Source: Thermohalobaculum sp039027855
GTDB taxonomy: Bacteria; Pseudomonadota; Alphaproteobacteria; Rhodobacterales; Rhodobacteraceae
Direction of reading: 5' to 3'
Assembly: GCA_039027855.1 (NCBI GenBank)
Contig: JBCCJI010000005.1
Coordinates: 124,001-188,000 of the forward strand
Length of the DNA stretch: 64,000 nt
Shown here piece after piece: positions 34,947-44,130 of the stretch. How positions within the stretch are numbered: position 1 is the first letter of the stretch; each line of letters starts with the position of its first letter. Made by a program: the position numbers and the translations under genes. The notes under the pieces were generated by a model, which worked only from the letters and a program-made list of their open reading frames with translations, did no database searches and was not told where the DNA came from.

Positions 34947-37313
34947 CTACTGCCCTTCGCTTGTCATGGCGCGCTCTTCTGGCGCGTTCGGTGTTGGTGT
35001 GGAGGTCTCCCTCGGCGTTCTGTCGCCCATCTCCTGCGGCGCGCTGCGCGGCAGGCGGAGGGTCAGAAGCGCTCCGTCGAGCCCGTGGCGACCATCCGCA
35101 TCGCCGAGCGACAGCGTGCCGCCGTGCTGCTCGACGATCTTGCGAACGATGGCGAGGCCAAGCCCCGTCCCCTTCGCGCGGGTCGTCATGTAAGGCTCTG
35201 TGAGGCGCTCACGGCCCTCGCGCGGCAGGCCAACGCCATTGTCGACGATCTCGACGCGGAAGCCTCGCGGCGCGGCGGCGATGCAGACATGGATGATGCC
35301 GCCCGGCGGCTCGGCCTCGCGCTCGCGCCGTCCTTCGATCGCATCGGTCGCATTCTGCAGGAGGTTGGTGAGCGCTTGGCCGATCAAGCCACGATCCGCC
35401 TTGACCGGCAAACGACCCTCGACACTGTCGACGCGATAGGTGATCCGCGCCCGGTCGTCCGGCCCACTCTCGGCACCGGCCTCCTGCAGCAGCACAGCCT
35501 CGCGCACCAGGTCGCCCAGATCTTCGCAGGTAAGCACCGGCTCGGGCATCTTGGCAAAGCGCGAGAAGGCATCGACCATCCGCCTGATCTGACCGGCCTG
35601 CCGGGTGATCACATCGAGCATGCGCTCCAGCTGCTGACCGTCGTCGCCAAGCCGCCCAACGAACTTGCGGCGCATGCGGTCGGCCGACAGCTGTATGGGC
35701 GTCAGCGGGTTCTTGATCTCATGGGCGATGCGGCGTGCGACATCGCCCCAGGCGGCCATGCGCTGCGCTTCGGCCAGCGCGGTGATGTCATCGAAGGTCA
35801 GCACCCACCCCTCGTCAGGCGCGGCGGGGTTCTTCAGCGCGATGCGGCACAGAAACTCCCGCTGCTGGCCGGCCACGCTGATCCGCACGTCGCCCCGCCC
35901 GATGCCGGTGGTGCCTTCCAGCGCCGCGTCGAACAACGGCCCGAATTCCGGCACAGCATCACCGAGTGCCCTGCCCTGAACCGATGTCCCATCGAGATCG
36001 AGCAACTGAAGCGTCGCGTCGTTGACCATGTCGACCACGCCCTCGCCGTTTAGCGCCATGACGCCCGCGCTGACCCCCGAAAGCACCGCCTCGGTCAGCC
36101 GGCGGCGACGCTCGGCCTCGCGACTTGCATCGACCAGGGCACCGCGCTGCGTCGAGAGCTGGCGCGCCATGGTGTTGAAGCTGCGGCTGAGGAAGCTGAT
36201 CTCGTCGCCGCCGCGTTCCTCTTTGACGCGCACCGCCAGATCGCCCTCGCCGATGCGCTGCACGGCGCCCGCCAATCGCCCGACAGGACGCGCCAGACGT
36301 TCCGCAACCCAGAGACCCGCCATGGTGGAAGAGGCGATGACCAGCAGCGCAAAGCCCACATAGATCATCGCGAAGTCGCGCAGCAGCGTGCCGCGCTCAC
36401 GCTCCAGCTGCTCATAGAGCTGGACGGTCTGCTCGGTCTCGTCGAGCAAACGCAGAACCTCGCCCTCAAGATCGCGCGAGACATAAAGGAATGCGTCAAA
36501 AAAATTGGTCAGATAGACGAGCGCGCGGATCTCGTTGTTACGCTCATCCCCGGTGATCACCACCTCGCCCGCCCGGGCCCGTGCCAGTTCCGGCTCGGTC
36601 GGCGCCTCAAAGCTGAAGAGATAGCTGAACTCGCCGCGCGCGACGATCTCCCGGTCGGAGTTGAAGACGAACGCCTCAGGCAGTTCCCGCAGCAGCGCCT
36701 GCTGGCGCACGAGATCGTTGAGCTGGCGCGAAGTCAGGCCACCCGGCCCACCGGCCTCTCGGTTGAGATCATTGGCCATCGCCAGCACGTCACCGCGTAT
36801 GTTCTCCCGGTGCTCGCGCTCATAGGCGCGCGCCACGTCGAGGGCGTTGCCCACCACGCTGCCAACGCGATCCGAAAACCAGCTTTCGATGCCGAAATTC
36901 ACGCTCAGCGTCGCGAAGGCCGCGACCAGGATGGCGGGGATCAACGCCACGGCTGCAAACATGCCGGCGAGACGCAGGTGCAGTTTCGAGCCGATCCGCC
37001 CGGCCTTTCGGGCCTGCAGCAATCCCACGATGCGCAGCACGATGACGGCCACGAACGCCACCAGATAGGCAGCGTCCACAAGCAGCATGGTCCGGAGGGC
37101 CTCGCCGCCCAACCCCTCGCGGTTCCCAAGAACCACGACCGTCGCGATCGCCAACAGTGGGCCGAGAATGATCAGGGGAACGAGGGTACGACGCTGGACC
37201 CAGCGCAGCAGGGCGCTTTCCCTGTACGCCGCGCGCGCCACCGGTCGAGCTACGGTTTCCGCCGTCGCGACCACGTTCACCTGCCCCCGTCCCAGGCTGT
37301 CTTTGCAGCCCAT
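34947..37313 (-). CDS. ntrY: Sensor histidine kinase NtrY
   Basis: A membrane kinase of up to 788 residues: several N-terminal transmembrane helices (LVPLIILGPLLAIATVVVLG and two more), a periplasmic/extracytoplasmic region, HAMP, PAS, then the phospho-acceptor H box RIAHEIKNPLTPIQLSADR and the ATPase boxes (NLLQNATDAIEG, VDNGVGLP, GTGLGLAIV). It phosphorylates NtrX. A strong GGGACGGGGG ribosome binding site lies just inside the frame, so translation may really begin at a GTG near 37280 or 37274. It follows ntrC by 74 bp in the ntrBCYX cluster. Confidence 0.95.
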   Translation of the reverse strand: MGCKDSLGRGQVNVVATAETVARPVARAAYRESALLRWVQRRTLVPLIILGPLLAIATVVVLGNREGLGGEALRTMLLVDAAYLVAFVAVIVLRIVGLLQARKAGRIGSKLHLRLAGMFAAVALIPAILVAAFATLSVNFGIESWFSDRVGSVVGNALDVARAYEREHRENIRGDVLAMANDLNREAGGPGGLTSRQLNDLVRQQALLRELPEAFVFNSDREIVARGEFSYLFSFEAPTEPELARARAGEVVITGDERNNEIRALVYLTNFFDAFLYVSRDLEGEVLRLLDETEQTVQLYEQLERERGTLLRDFAMIYVGFALLVIASSTMAGLWVAERLARPVGRLAGAVQRIGEGDLAVRVKEERGGDEISFLSRSFNTMARQLSTQRGALVDASREAERRRRLTEAVLSGVSAGVMALNGEGVVDMVNDATLQLLDLDGTSVQGRALGDAVPEFGPLFDAALEGTTGIGRGDVRISVAGQQREFLCRIALKNPAAPDEGWVLTFDDITALAEAQRMAAWGDVARRIAHEIKNPLTPIQLSADRMRRKFVGRLGDDGQQLERMLDVITRQAGQIRRMVDAFSRFAKMPEPVLTCEDLGDLVREAVLLQEAGAESGPDDRARITYRVDSVEGRLPVKADRGLIGQALTNLLQNATDAIEGRREREAEPPGGIIHVCIAAAPRGFRVEIVDNGVGLPREGRERLTEPYMTTRAKGTGLGLAIVRKIVEQHGGTLSLGDADGRHGLDGALLTLRLPRSAPQEMGDRTPRETSTPTPNAPEERAMTSEGQ

Positions 37314-37387
37314 GATCCAGGCGCTGCGGCGCGCCTGTGATCAGTTGGTCACATGCCGAGGCGCGCAGCCGGATGATTGTTGCGCGC

Positions 37388-38854
37388 TTACATCAGTTTT
37401 TTGCCCCGCGTGACCGGAATGTCAAGCTCACGGATTTTCTTGCGCAAGGTGTTCCGGTTGATGCCGAGCAGATCAGCGGCTCGCAGTTGATTGCCGCGGG
37501 TCGCGGCCATGGTGAGCGCGATGAGCGGCATCTCCACCTCGCGGATCACACGGTCATAGAGCCCGTCTGGCGGCAGCCCCTCGCCGTGCAGCTGGAAATA
37601 GCGGCGCAGGTGCAGTTCGACCGCGGCGCCGAGCGTGCGGCCGCTTTCACCGGGATCGACATCGGCCGGCGGCCCGTCGCGGCTTTTAAGCTCGGTCTCC
37701 ACCACCTCGGCCGCAACGACGTCGTCAGGGCAGAGCACTGCGATGCGGCGCACCACGTTCTCCAGCTCACGCACGTTGCCGGGCCAGCGATAGCTCTTGA
37801 GCGCTTCGAGAGCATCCGCGTGGAAGCTCTTGGATGGCAGTCCTTCCTTCTCGGCGCGGGCGAGGAAGTGACGGGCCAGATCGGGGATGTCATCGATGCG
37901 ATCGCGGAGCGCCGGGAGCCGGATCGGCACGACATTGATGCGATAGTAGAGGTCTTCCCGGAAACGCCCTTCGGCGATGAGGTTTCTCAGGTCCTGATGG
38001 GTCGCCGCGACAATCCTCACATCGGCGCGGCGCGGCACGCGGCCGCCGACGCTCGTGTACTCGCCCTCCTGCAGAACGCGCAGCAACCGGGTTTGCGCCT
38101 CGTGCGGCATGTCCCCGATCTCGTCGAGGAACAGCGTTCCGCCCTGCGCCTGCTCGAAGCGGCCGGCCATGCGCTCGGTGGCCCCGGTGAAGGCCCCTTT
38201 TTCGTGACCGAAAAGTTCGCTCTCGATCAGTTCGCGGGGGATCGCGGCCATGTTGATCGCAACGAAGGGACCGCGCGCACGCTTGCCAAAGTTATGTAGC
38301 GCACGGGCGACGAGTTCCTTACCCGTCCCGCTTTCGCCGGTCACCATGACGCTGAGATCGGTGTGCATGAGCCGCGCCATCACGCGATAGACGTCCTGCA
38401 TCGCGGTCGAGCGGCCGATCATGGGCAGATTCTGCTCGGTCGCCTCGGCGATCTCGGTCGTCTCGCGCGCCATGCGATCGCCAAGGCCCTTTTCGACGAC
38501 CTGCAGCAGCTCTTTCAGATCGAAGGGCTTGGGCAGGTATTCGTAGGCCCCGACCTCGGTCGCGCGGATCGCGGTCAGCACCGTGTTCTGCGCGCTCATC
38601 ACGATGACCGGCAGTTCCGGCCGGCGTTTGCGGATCGCGGGCAGCAGGTCGAGCGCATCGCCATCGGGCATATGCACATCGGTCACCACGATGTTCCCCT
38701 CGCCCTCCTCCACCATGCGCCAGAGCGCTGTCGACGATCCGGTCGCGCGCACCCGGCAGCCGATCCGGGCCAAGGCCTGGCTCAGCACCGTACGGATTGC
38801 GCGGTCGTCATCGGCCAGCAGCACCGTTCGCCCGTGCTCGCCCATCGTCGTCAT
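37388..38854 (-). CDS. ntrC: Nitrogen regulation protein NtrC
   Basis: A 488-residue response regulator: receiver domain (VLLADDDRAIRTVLSQAL, phospho-Asp in VVTDVHMPDGD), AAA+ domain with Walker A TGESGTGKELVARAL, the sigma-54 loop GHEKGAFTGATERM, Walker B FLDEIGDMP, and a C-terminal Fis helix (NQLRAADLLGINRNTLRKKI). The intact GAFTGA predicts sigma-54-dependent activation of nitrogen-scavenging genes, unlike Rhodobacter capsulatus NtrC, which lacks it. It overlaps ntrB by 4 bp. An in-frame ATG at 38845 is an alternative start. Confidence 0.96.
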   Translation of the reverse strand: MTTMGEHGRTVLLADDDRAIRTVLSQALARIGCRVRATGSSTALWRMVEEGEGNIVVTDVHMPDGDALDLLPAIRKRRPELPVIVMSAQNTVLTAIRATEVGAYEYLPKPFDLKELLQVVEKGLGDRMARETTEIAEATEQNLPMIGRSTAMQDVYRVMARLMHTDLSVMVTGESGTGKELVARALHNFGKRARGPFVAINMAAIPRELIESELFGHEKGAFTGATERMAGRFEQAQGGTLFLDEIGDMPHEAQTRLLRVLQEGEYTSVGGRVPRRADVRIVAATHQDLRNLIAEGRFREDLYYRINVVPIRLPALRDRIDDIPDLARHFLARAEKEGLPSKSFHADALEALKSYRWPGNVRELENVVRRIAVLCPDDVVAAEVVETELKSRDGPPADVDPGESGRTLGAAVELHLRRYFQLHGEGLPPDGLYDRVIREVEMPLIALTMAATRGNQLRAADLLGINRNTLRKKIRELDIPVTRGKKLM

Positions 38855-39990
38855 CCCTCTGCGCTCTCTGTCCGGGGCCTGTTCGGGGCCAGATCGGTGA
38901 CCTCGAAACCGGCGAGTTCCTGCGCGGTCGCGATGGGCAGACGCAGCCGCATGCGCGTCCAGCCCGGCTCGCTCTCGCAGGCGATGGTGCCGCCATGGTC
39001 GGCGACCACTTTCGAGACGTATGCAAGCCCGAGGCCAGAGCCCGTGCTCTTGGAGGTCACGAAAGGCTCGAACAGATGATCGGCCAGGTTCTCGGGCACC
39101 CCGCGGCCGTTATCGGCGATGGTGACCTGCAGCGGCAGCGATGCGCGCTTGCCCGTGGCCGTCATGACCTTGACGCCCGAGCGGTAGGCCGTGCGCACCG
39201 TGATGAGGCCACCGACCTCGGGCGTTGCTTCTGCCGCATTCTTAAGCAGGTTGAGCATCACCTGGATTAGCTGATCGGCATCGCCCATGACCGGCGGCAA
39301 GGAAGGATCGTATTCCTCGATAAAGCGCAGGTGCCGGCCAAAGCCCGCCTTGGCCGATGTCACCGCACGGTCCAGCACGTCGTGGATATTAACCGGGCGC
39401 GATGTGCTGAGCCCGTGGATCCCGAAACTCTCGACCCGTTCCAGCAGTGCCGAAATCCGGTCGGTCTCGGCCCTGATGAGATCGGTCAATTCTCGGTCCC
39501 GGTCGCCCAGCGTCATCTGCAACAGCTGTGCGGCGCCAGAGATCCCGGCGAGCGGGTTCTTGACCTCGTGGGCGAGCATGGCCGCCATCCCCGTCATCGA
39601 GCGGGCGGCATCGCGGTGGCTGAGCGAGCGGTCCATACTCTCGGCGATGGCGCGGGGGTGAATGACGAGGATCGCGCGGCCATCGACATCGTCCGGCAGA
39701 GGCGCGCAATGCAGGTCCACAAGACGCGTCGGCTGCTCTGGCAGCGTGAACTCCACCTCGTAATCCGCCATGGAACTGACGCGGCGCACGGCCTCGCCGA
39801 TCAGTCCCGCGGCGCGGCTTGTCTTGCCGACAAGCTCCACCATCGACTGTCCGACCAGCTGGCGCTCCGAGGTGGCCAGAAACGCCTCCGCCGCCGCGTT
39901 GACCGCGTTGATGACGCCGGCGCTGTCGAGTACAACAGAGGGGTTGGGAAGCGCGTTCCAAAGCTGCGTCTCGGTCGGGATCCGGTTCAT
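38851..39990 (-). CDS. ntrB: Nitrogen regulation sensor kinase NtrB
   Basis: A 379-residue soluble kinase: an N-terminal PAS domain (SVVLDSAGVINAVNAAAEAF), the H box MLAHEVKNPLAGISGAAQLL, N box MLNLLKNAAEA, and G boxes IADNGRGVPE and GSGLGLAYVSKV. It senses nitrogen status through PII proteins and phosphorylates or dephosphorylates NtrC. It overlaps dusB upstream and ntrC downstream by 4 bp each, so the three are translationally coupled, as in the classical nifR3-ntrB-ntrC operon of Rhodobacter. Confidence 0.96.
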   Translation of the reverse strand: MNRIPTETQLWNALPNPSVVLDSAGVINAVNAAAEAFLATSERQLVGQSMVELVGKTSRAAGLIGEAVRRVSSMADYEVEFTLPEQPTRLVDLHCAPLPDDVDGRAILVIHPRAIAESMDRSLSHRDAARSMTGMAAMLAHEVKNPLAGISGAAQLLQMTLGDRDRELTDLIRAETDRISALLERVESFGIHGLSTSRPVNIHDVLDRAVTSAKAGFGRHLRFIEEYDPSLPPVMGDADQLIQVMLNLLKNAAEATPEVGGLITVRTAYRSGVKVMTATGKRASLPLQVTIADNGRGVPENLADHLFEPFVTSKSTGSGLGLAYVSKVVADHGGTIACESEPGWTRMRLRLPIATAQELAGFEVTDLAPNRPRTESAEG

Positions 39991-40985
39991 GCCGCCACCT
40001 TTGCGAGGCCCTGCCCGCCGTCTGTCTCATCAAGCCAGCTGTGGAGCGCCGCTTCCACCGCTTGGGTATTTTCGGCGCGCACCAAGCGTTTACGGAGGGT
40101 GCTGCCACCTGGCAGTGCTTCCGCGTACCAACCGAGATGCTTGCGCGCCGTCCTGAGGCCGAGCGCCTCGCCGTAATGCTCAAGCTGCGCCGCATGGTGG
40201 GAAAGGATCAGCTCGACCAGCGCCGCGCCGGAAGGCGCTGGCGGCACGGCGCGGCTCTCCAGCGCCGCCATGACCTGTGAGGGCAGCCAAGGCAGCCCCC
40301 GTGCGCCACGCCCGATCATCACCGCCGCGGCACCGGATGCCGACAGGGCGGATCGGGCACTTGCCGCATCAGTGATATCGCCGTTGGCGATCACCGGCAC
40401 GTCGACCGCATCCACCACGGCACCGATCGCCTTCCAATCGGCGTGGCCTTTGTAGAAGTCGCACCGCGTGCGCCCGTGGATCGTAATCGCCTGCACCCCG
40501 GCGGCTGCTGCGCGCCGTGCGATGGCCGGGGCTGTCATGACCGCGCGGTCCCAGCCGAGGCGCATCTTCAGCGTGACCGGGACATCGACCGCGGCGACGA
40601 CCGCTTCGATCAGCGACAGGGCGTGGTCGGGATCGCGCATCAACGCCGAGCCCGAAAGACCGTTGGTCACCTTCTTGGCCGGGCAGCCCATGTTGATGTC
40701 GACGATGCGCGCGCCCTGCCCCGCCACGAGTTTCGCGGCCTCCGCCATCCAGTACGCTTCGCGCCCGGCGATCTGAACGGCGGTCAGCCCGTCATCGGCA
40801 TCGAGCTCGGCCTTGGCACGCACGCTGGCCATGCCACCGAGCATTTCGCGACTTGCAACCATTTCCGAGACCACGAGGCCGATGCCGAATTTCCGCACCA
40901 GACGGCGAAACGGCCGGTCCGTGATGCCAGCCATCGGTGCAAGGATCACCGATCCAGTGACGCCCAAAGCGCCAAGTGCCGTCAT
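39987..40985 (-). CDS. dusB: tRNA-dihydrouridine synthase DusB (NifR3)
   Basis: A 332-residue FMN enzyme: SVILAPMAGITDRPFRRL at the N-terminus, the catalytic cysteine in DINMGCPAKKVTNG, the ITIHGRTRCDFYKGHADW loop, and a C-terminal helical tRNA-binding domain. It reduces uridines in the tRNA D-loop. It is the first gene of the ntr operon; its start at 40985 faces the divergent ispDF gene across 211 bp, which should hold the ntr promoter. Confidence 0.96.
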   Translation of the reverse strand: MTALGALGVTGSVILAPMAGITDRPFRRLVRKFGIGLVVSEMVASREMLGGMASVRAKAELDADDGLTAVQIAGREAYWMAEAAKLVAGQGARIVDINMGCPAKKVTNGLSGSALMRDPDHALSLIEAVVAAVDVPVTLKMRLGWDRAVMTAPAIARRAAAAGVQAITIHGRTRCDFYKGHADWKAIGAVVDAVDVPVIANGDITDAASARSALSASGAAAVMIGRGARGLPWLPSQVMAALESRAVPPAPSGAALVELILSHHAAQLEHYGEALGLRTARKHLGWYAEALPGGSTLRKRLVRAENTQAVEAALHSWLDETDGGQGLAKVAA

Positions 40986-41196
40986 GGTGCCTATTCCCTA
41001 TGCAACCGATACGTGAATACGCCCTGCGCTTGTGTCGTGCAAGGCCCGACCATAGAACCGTCGCGCTCGGATCGGCAGGTCGCGGGCGCTCAGCCCGATC
41101 CCGCCCCGCAACAGGACAGCCCAGCCGGATGTGCACGCCTCTCCCTCGCCGTGGCGACCGTCAATCCCCCGCGCTTCGGCCGGCGGGGAGTTTCGC

Positions 41197-42396
41197 ATGA
41201 GCGTCGCCGCCGTCATCGTCGCGGCGGGCCGGGGGACGCGGCTCGGCGGGCCGGTCGCCAAGCAATACCGGCTTTTGGCGGGGCGCTCGGTGCTGGCGCA
41301 TACGATCGAGCAGGCGTTGGGCTGCGCGGCTGTCGATCATGTGATCGTCGCGATCGGCGCGGAAGATGGCCCGGCCTACGCGGCGGCTGTGGCCGAGATC
41401 GCCGATGCGCGCCTGATGGCGCCGGCCTTGGGTGGCGCCACGCGGGCGGACAGTGTGCGCGCGGCGCTGGAAGCGCTGGAGGATACCGCGCCGCAGACAG
41501 TCCTCGTCCACGACGCGGCGCGCCCCTTCGCGACCCCGGCGCTGTGGCAGAGGGTGATCGACGCGATTGATGACAATACGGGCGCAATCGCGGCCGAAGC
41601 GGTGGTCGATGCGCTCTGGCGCGAGGACGAGCAGGCCTGCGCCGAGACGCCCGTACCCCGCGCCGGCCTCTGGCGCGCACAAACACCGCAAGCCTTTCCC
41701 TTCGAAGCGCTGCTGGCTGCCCACCGGGGCGAGGCCGCGAGCGACAGCCCACCGGCGCTCGACGATGCCGAGGTCTTCCGTAGGGCGGGTCATGCGGTCC
41801 GACTGGTCGAGGGGCTTTCGGAGAACTTCAAGATCACCACGGCCGCCGATCTTGCCCGCGCCGAGCGGATGCTTACGCCATCGCCTGCGGACAGATCCGC
41901 CCCGATCCCCGATGTCAGGACCGGTCATGGGTTTGACGTGCACCGCTTCGGACCGGGCGATCATGTCTGGCTTTGCGGGGTGAGGCTGCCCCACTCGGCA
42001 CGGCTCATGGGGCATTCCGATGCCGATGTCGGGCTGCACGCGCTCGCCGATGCGCTCTACGGTGCGCTGGCCGAAGGCGACATCGGCACCCATTTTCCAC
42101 CCTCCGACCCGCAGTGGAAGGGCGCCGAGAGCCACCAGTTCCTGAGCCATGCCGCCGGGCGCGTGCGGGCGCGCGGTGGGCGCATCGGAAATGTGGATGT
42201 GACACTCCTCTGTGAAGCACCCAAGATCGGGCCCCATGCACCGGCCATGCGCGCCCGCTTGGCCGAGATTTTGGGAATTGATGCCGGGCGGATCGGCCTC
42301 AAAGCCACCACCATGGAGCGGATGGGCTTTATCGGACGCGAGGAGGGCATGGGCTGCATCGCCAATGCGACCGTTATCCTGCCGGGTACGCCATGA
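41197..42396 (+). CDS. ispDF: Bifunctional IspD/IspF (MEP pathway)
   Basis: A 399-residue fusion. The N-terminal IspD half (AAVIVAAGRGTRLGGPVAKQ, VLVHDAARPF) forms CDP-methylerythritol; the C-terminal IspF half (TGHGFDVHRFGPGDH with Asp/His zinc ligands, LMGHSDADVGLHALADAL, EGDIGTHFPP) cyclises the 2-phosphate to MEcPP. This fusion is standard in alphaproteobacteria and supplies isoprenoid precursors. The ATG at 41197 gives the usual N-terminus. Its stop overlaps the pgpA start by 4 bp. Confidence 0.97.
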   Translation: MSVAAVIVAAGRGTRLGGPVAKQYRLLAGRSVLAHTIEQALGCAAVDHVIVAIGAEDGPAYAAAVAEIADARLMAPALGGATRADSVRAALEALEDTAPQTVLVHDAARPFATPALWQRVIDAIDDNTGAIAAEAVVDALWREDEQACAETPVPRAGLWRAQTPQAFPFEALLAAHRGEAASDSPPALDDAEVFRRAGHAVRLVEGLSENFKITTAADLARAERMLTPSPADRSAPIPDVRTGHGFDVHRFGPGDHVWLCGVRLPHSARLMGHSDADVGLHALADALYGALAEGDIGTHFPPSDPQWKGAESHQFLSHAAGRVRARGGRIGNVDVTLLCEAPKIGPHAPAMRARLAEILGIDAGRIGLKATTMERMGFIGREEGMGCIANATVILPGTP

Positions 42397-42935
42397 GCAT
42401 GCCCATCGGAACATCGACGCATGCCGGCATCGCCGAGATCATCGCGACGCTGGGTCCCCTCGGCGCGCTCGCCGGGGCGCCCGGCACCTACGCCTCGCTC
42501 GCGGCGATCCCGCTTTGCTGGGCGCTGCATGCGCTGGGCGGCGCGTGGCTGCTGCTGCCGGCAACGCTGCTGATCACAGCGGTCGGGTGGTGGGCGACAG
42601 GCGTGGTGCTCGCCGCGCGCGGCGCAGAGGGTGGCGCCGATGACAGCGATCCTTCCGATGTTGTGATCGACGAGGTGGCGGGCATGATGATCGCGCTCTG
42701 GCCGCTCTCGATCGGGCTCACCATGGTTGGGGCGCCGGCATCGGTTTGGCCCTGGCCCGGCGTGCTTTTCGGGTTTGTCATGTTTCGCGCGCTCGACATC
42801 CTGAAACCCCCGCCGGTCTCGACCGCCGAAAGACTACCGGGGGCAACGGGCGTGATGGCCGATGACCTGGTCGCCGGGACCATCACCGCCCTTCTCGCGA
42901 CGTTTGCAGCAGGAGTTGCCCATGGCTGGTTCTGA
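42393..42935 (+). CDS. pgpA: Phosphatidylglycerophosphatase A
   Basis: A 180-residue membrane protein with the PgpA pattern: GPLGALAGAPGTYASLAAIP near the N-terminus, acidic VVIDEVAGMMIALWP, FRALDILKPPPVSTAERLPG, and GVMADDLVAG. It dephosphorylates phosphatidylglycerophosphate to give phosphatidylglycerol. About three or four membrane helices are visible. It overlaps ispDF by 4 bp and the cinA-like gene by 14 bp, so the four-gene run 41197-44087 is likely one operon. Confidence 0.95.
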   Translation: MSMPIGTSTHAGIAEIIATLGPLGALAGAPGTYASLAAIPLCWALHALGGAWLLLPATLLITAVGWWATGVVLAARGAEGGADDSDPSDVVIDEVAGMMIALWPLSIGLTMVGAPASVWPWPGVLFGFVMFRALDILKPPPVSTAERLPGATGVMADDLVAGTITALLATFAAGVAHGWF

Positions 42936-43443
42936 CGGCGCGGCGGCGGAGATCGGCAGTCGTATCGAGACGCTGGCGCGCGATCTCCTCGAGATCTGTC
43001 GCAAGTACCAGATCAAGCTGACGACGGCCGAAAGCTGCACTGGCGGCCTGATCGCCGCCTGCCTCACGGATATCCCCGGCTCCTCCGCGATGCTGGACCG
43101 GGGTTTCGTGACCTATTCGAACGAGGCGAAGACGGAACTTCTCGGCGTGCCAGCTGCGCTGATCGCCCAGCACGGCGCGGTGTCCGAGCCCGTAGCCCGG
43201 GCCATGGTGAAAGGCGCGCTGACACGCTCACGCGCCGATATCGCCGTCTCGGTCACGGGCGTCGCGGGTCCGGGTGGCAGCGATGCCAAGCCAGAGGGCC
43301 TGGTGCACTTCGCCTGGGCCAACGCCGAGGGCGATATCCGGCACGAGCGCATCAGTTTCGGCCCGATCGGCCGCGATAAAGTGCGCGCGGCGAGCGTTGA
43401 GTGCGCGATCGAGGGTTTGTGCGACATGGGCCAGCGGTCATGA
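42922..43443 (+). CDS. CinA C-terminal domain protein (nicotinamide-nucleotide amidase)
   Basis: A 173-residue stand-alone CinA-C domain: LTTAESCTGGLIAACLTDIPG, DRGFVTYSNEAK, and SVTGVAGPGGSDAKPEGLVHFAW (quoted in part). The family deamidates NMN to nicotinate mononucleotide for pyridine-nucleotide salvage. The N-terminal MoCF-like domain of full CinA is absent, as in E. coli PncC. The ATG at 42922 has an AGGAGT ribosome binding site within the end of pgpA. Confidence 0.94.
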   Translation: MAGSDGAAAEIGSRIETLARDLLEICRKYQIKLTTAESCTGGLIAACLTDIPGSSAMLDRGFVTYSNEAKTELLGVPAALIAQHGAVSEPVARAMVKGALTRSRADIAVSVTGVAGPGGSDAKPEGLVHFAWANAEGDIRHERISFGPIGRDKVRAASVECAIEGLCDMGQRS

Positions 43444-44087
43444 GCGCCAAGACACCCGGCAAGGCGGCACCCGGCGCAAGCGCCAAAGAAAGCCGCCCCG
43501 CCAAAACCGCGCCCGCGTTGCCCGAAGACGACCTCGATGCGATGATCGCCGCTGCTTGGGCACGGCTGGTGCGCGGTGCCGCCGATAAAAGATCGGCCTT
43601 CAACATCGTCTCGCTCGGCACGCTTGGTGCGCAGGGATGGCCCGAGATCCGCTCGGTCGTCCTCCGCCGGGTCGATCAGGCGCAGCGCCGGGTGATCGTG
43701 CATACCGACCGACGCTCGACCAAGGCGGGCGAGATCGAGGCCGATGGCCGCGTGTCCCTGCTGTTCTGGGATCCGCGCGCACGGCTGCAGCTGCGCGTCT
43801 GGGGGCAGGCGCAGATCTTCACCGACGATCCGTTGGTCGACGAGGAATGGGGGCGGCTGACGGGACCCGGGCAGCGCATCTACCGCGTGCCGCTCACCCC
43901 AGGCCGCATGATCGAGAGCCCTGCACTCGGCGATGGTGTGATCGAGGGGGACGGGCGCGATGCCTTTGCCGTGGTGGCGGTGACGGTGATGCGCTTTGAC
44001 TGGCTGCATCTGCGCTCCGGTGGCCATAGGCGTGCCCGCTTCGATCAGGCCGGCGATGGCTGGCAGGGGCGGTGGCTCGGGCCTTGA
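43440..44087 (+). CDS. Pyridoxamine 5'-phosphate oxidase-like FMN-binding split-barrel protein
   Basis: A 215-residue protein with a lysine/alanine-rich disordered start and then a split beta-barrel: FNIVSLGTLGAQGWPEIRSVVLRRVD, TDRRSTKAGEIEADGRVSLLFWDPRARLQLRVWG (cited in parts) and the C-terminal strand MRFDWLHLRSGGHRRARF. The RSTKAGEI stretch resembles the FMN-contacting part of PNPOx. The substrate is unknown and it need not oxidise PNP, since classical PdxH is longer and has a different C-terminus. Its ATG overlaps the cinA-like stop (ATGA). Confidence 0.88.
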   Translation: MSAKTPGKAAPGASAKESRPAKTAPALPEDDLDAMIAAAWARLVRGAADKRSAFNIVSLGTLGAQGWPEIRSVVLRRVDQAQRRVIVHTDRRSTKAGEIEADGRVSLLFWDPRARLQLRVWGQAQIFTDDPLVDEEWGRLTGPGQRIYRVPLTPGRMIESPALGDGVIEGDGRDAFAVVAVTVMRFDWLHLRSGGHRRARFDQAGDGWQGRWLGP

Positions 44088-44103
44088 GCGCAAGGACCCG
44101 GGG

Positions 44104-44121
44104 GTACTGCGGACGCAGTAC
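44104..44121. terminator. Hairpin between convergent genes
   Basis: The arms gtactgcg and cgcagtac pair perfectly around a 2-base loop in the 43-bp gap between two convergent genes. G-rich tracts follow on both sides rather than T-runs, so it is an atypical, possibly bidirectional terminator or mRNA 3'-end structure. Confidence 0.45.
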
Positions 44122-44130
44122 GGGGGCAGG

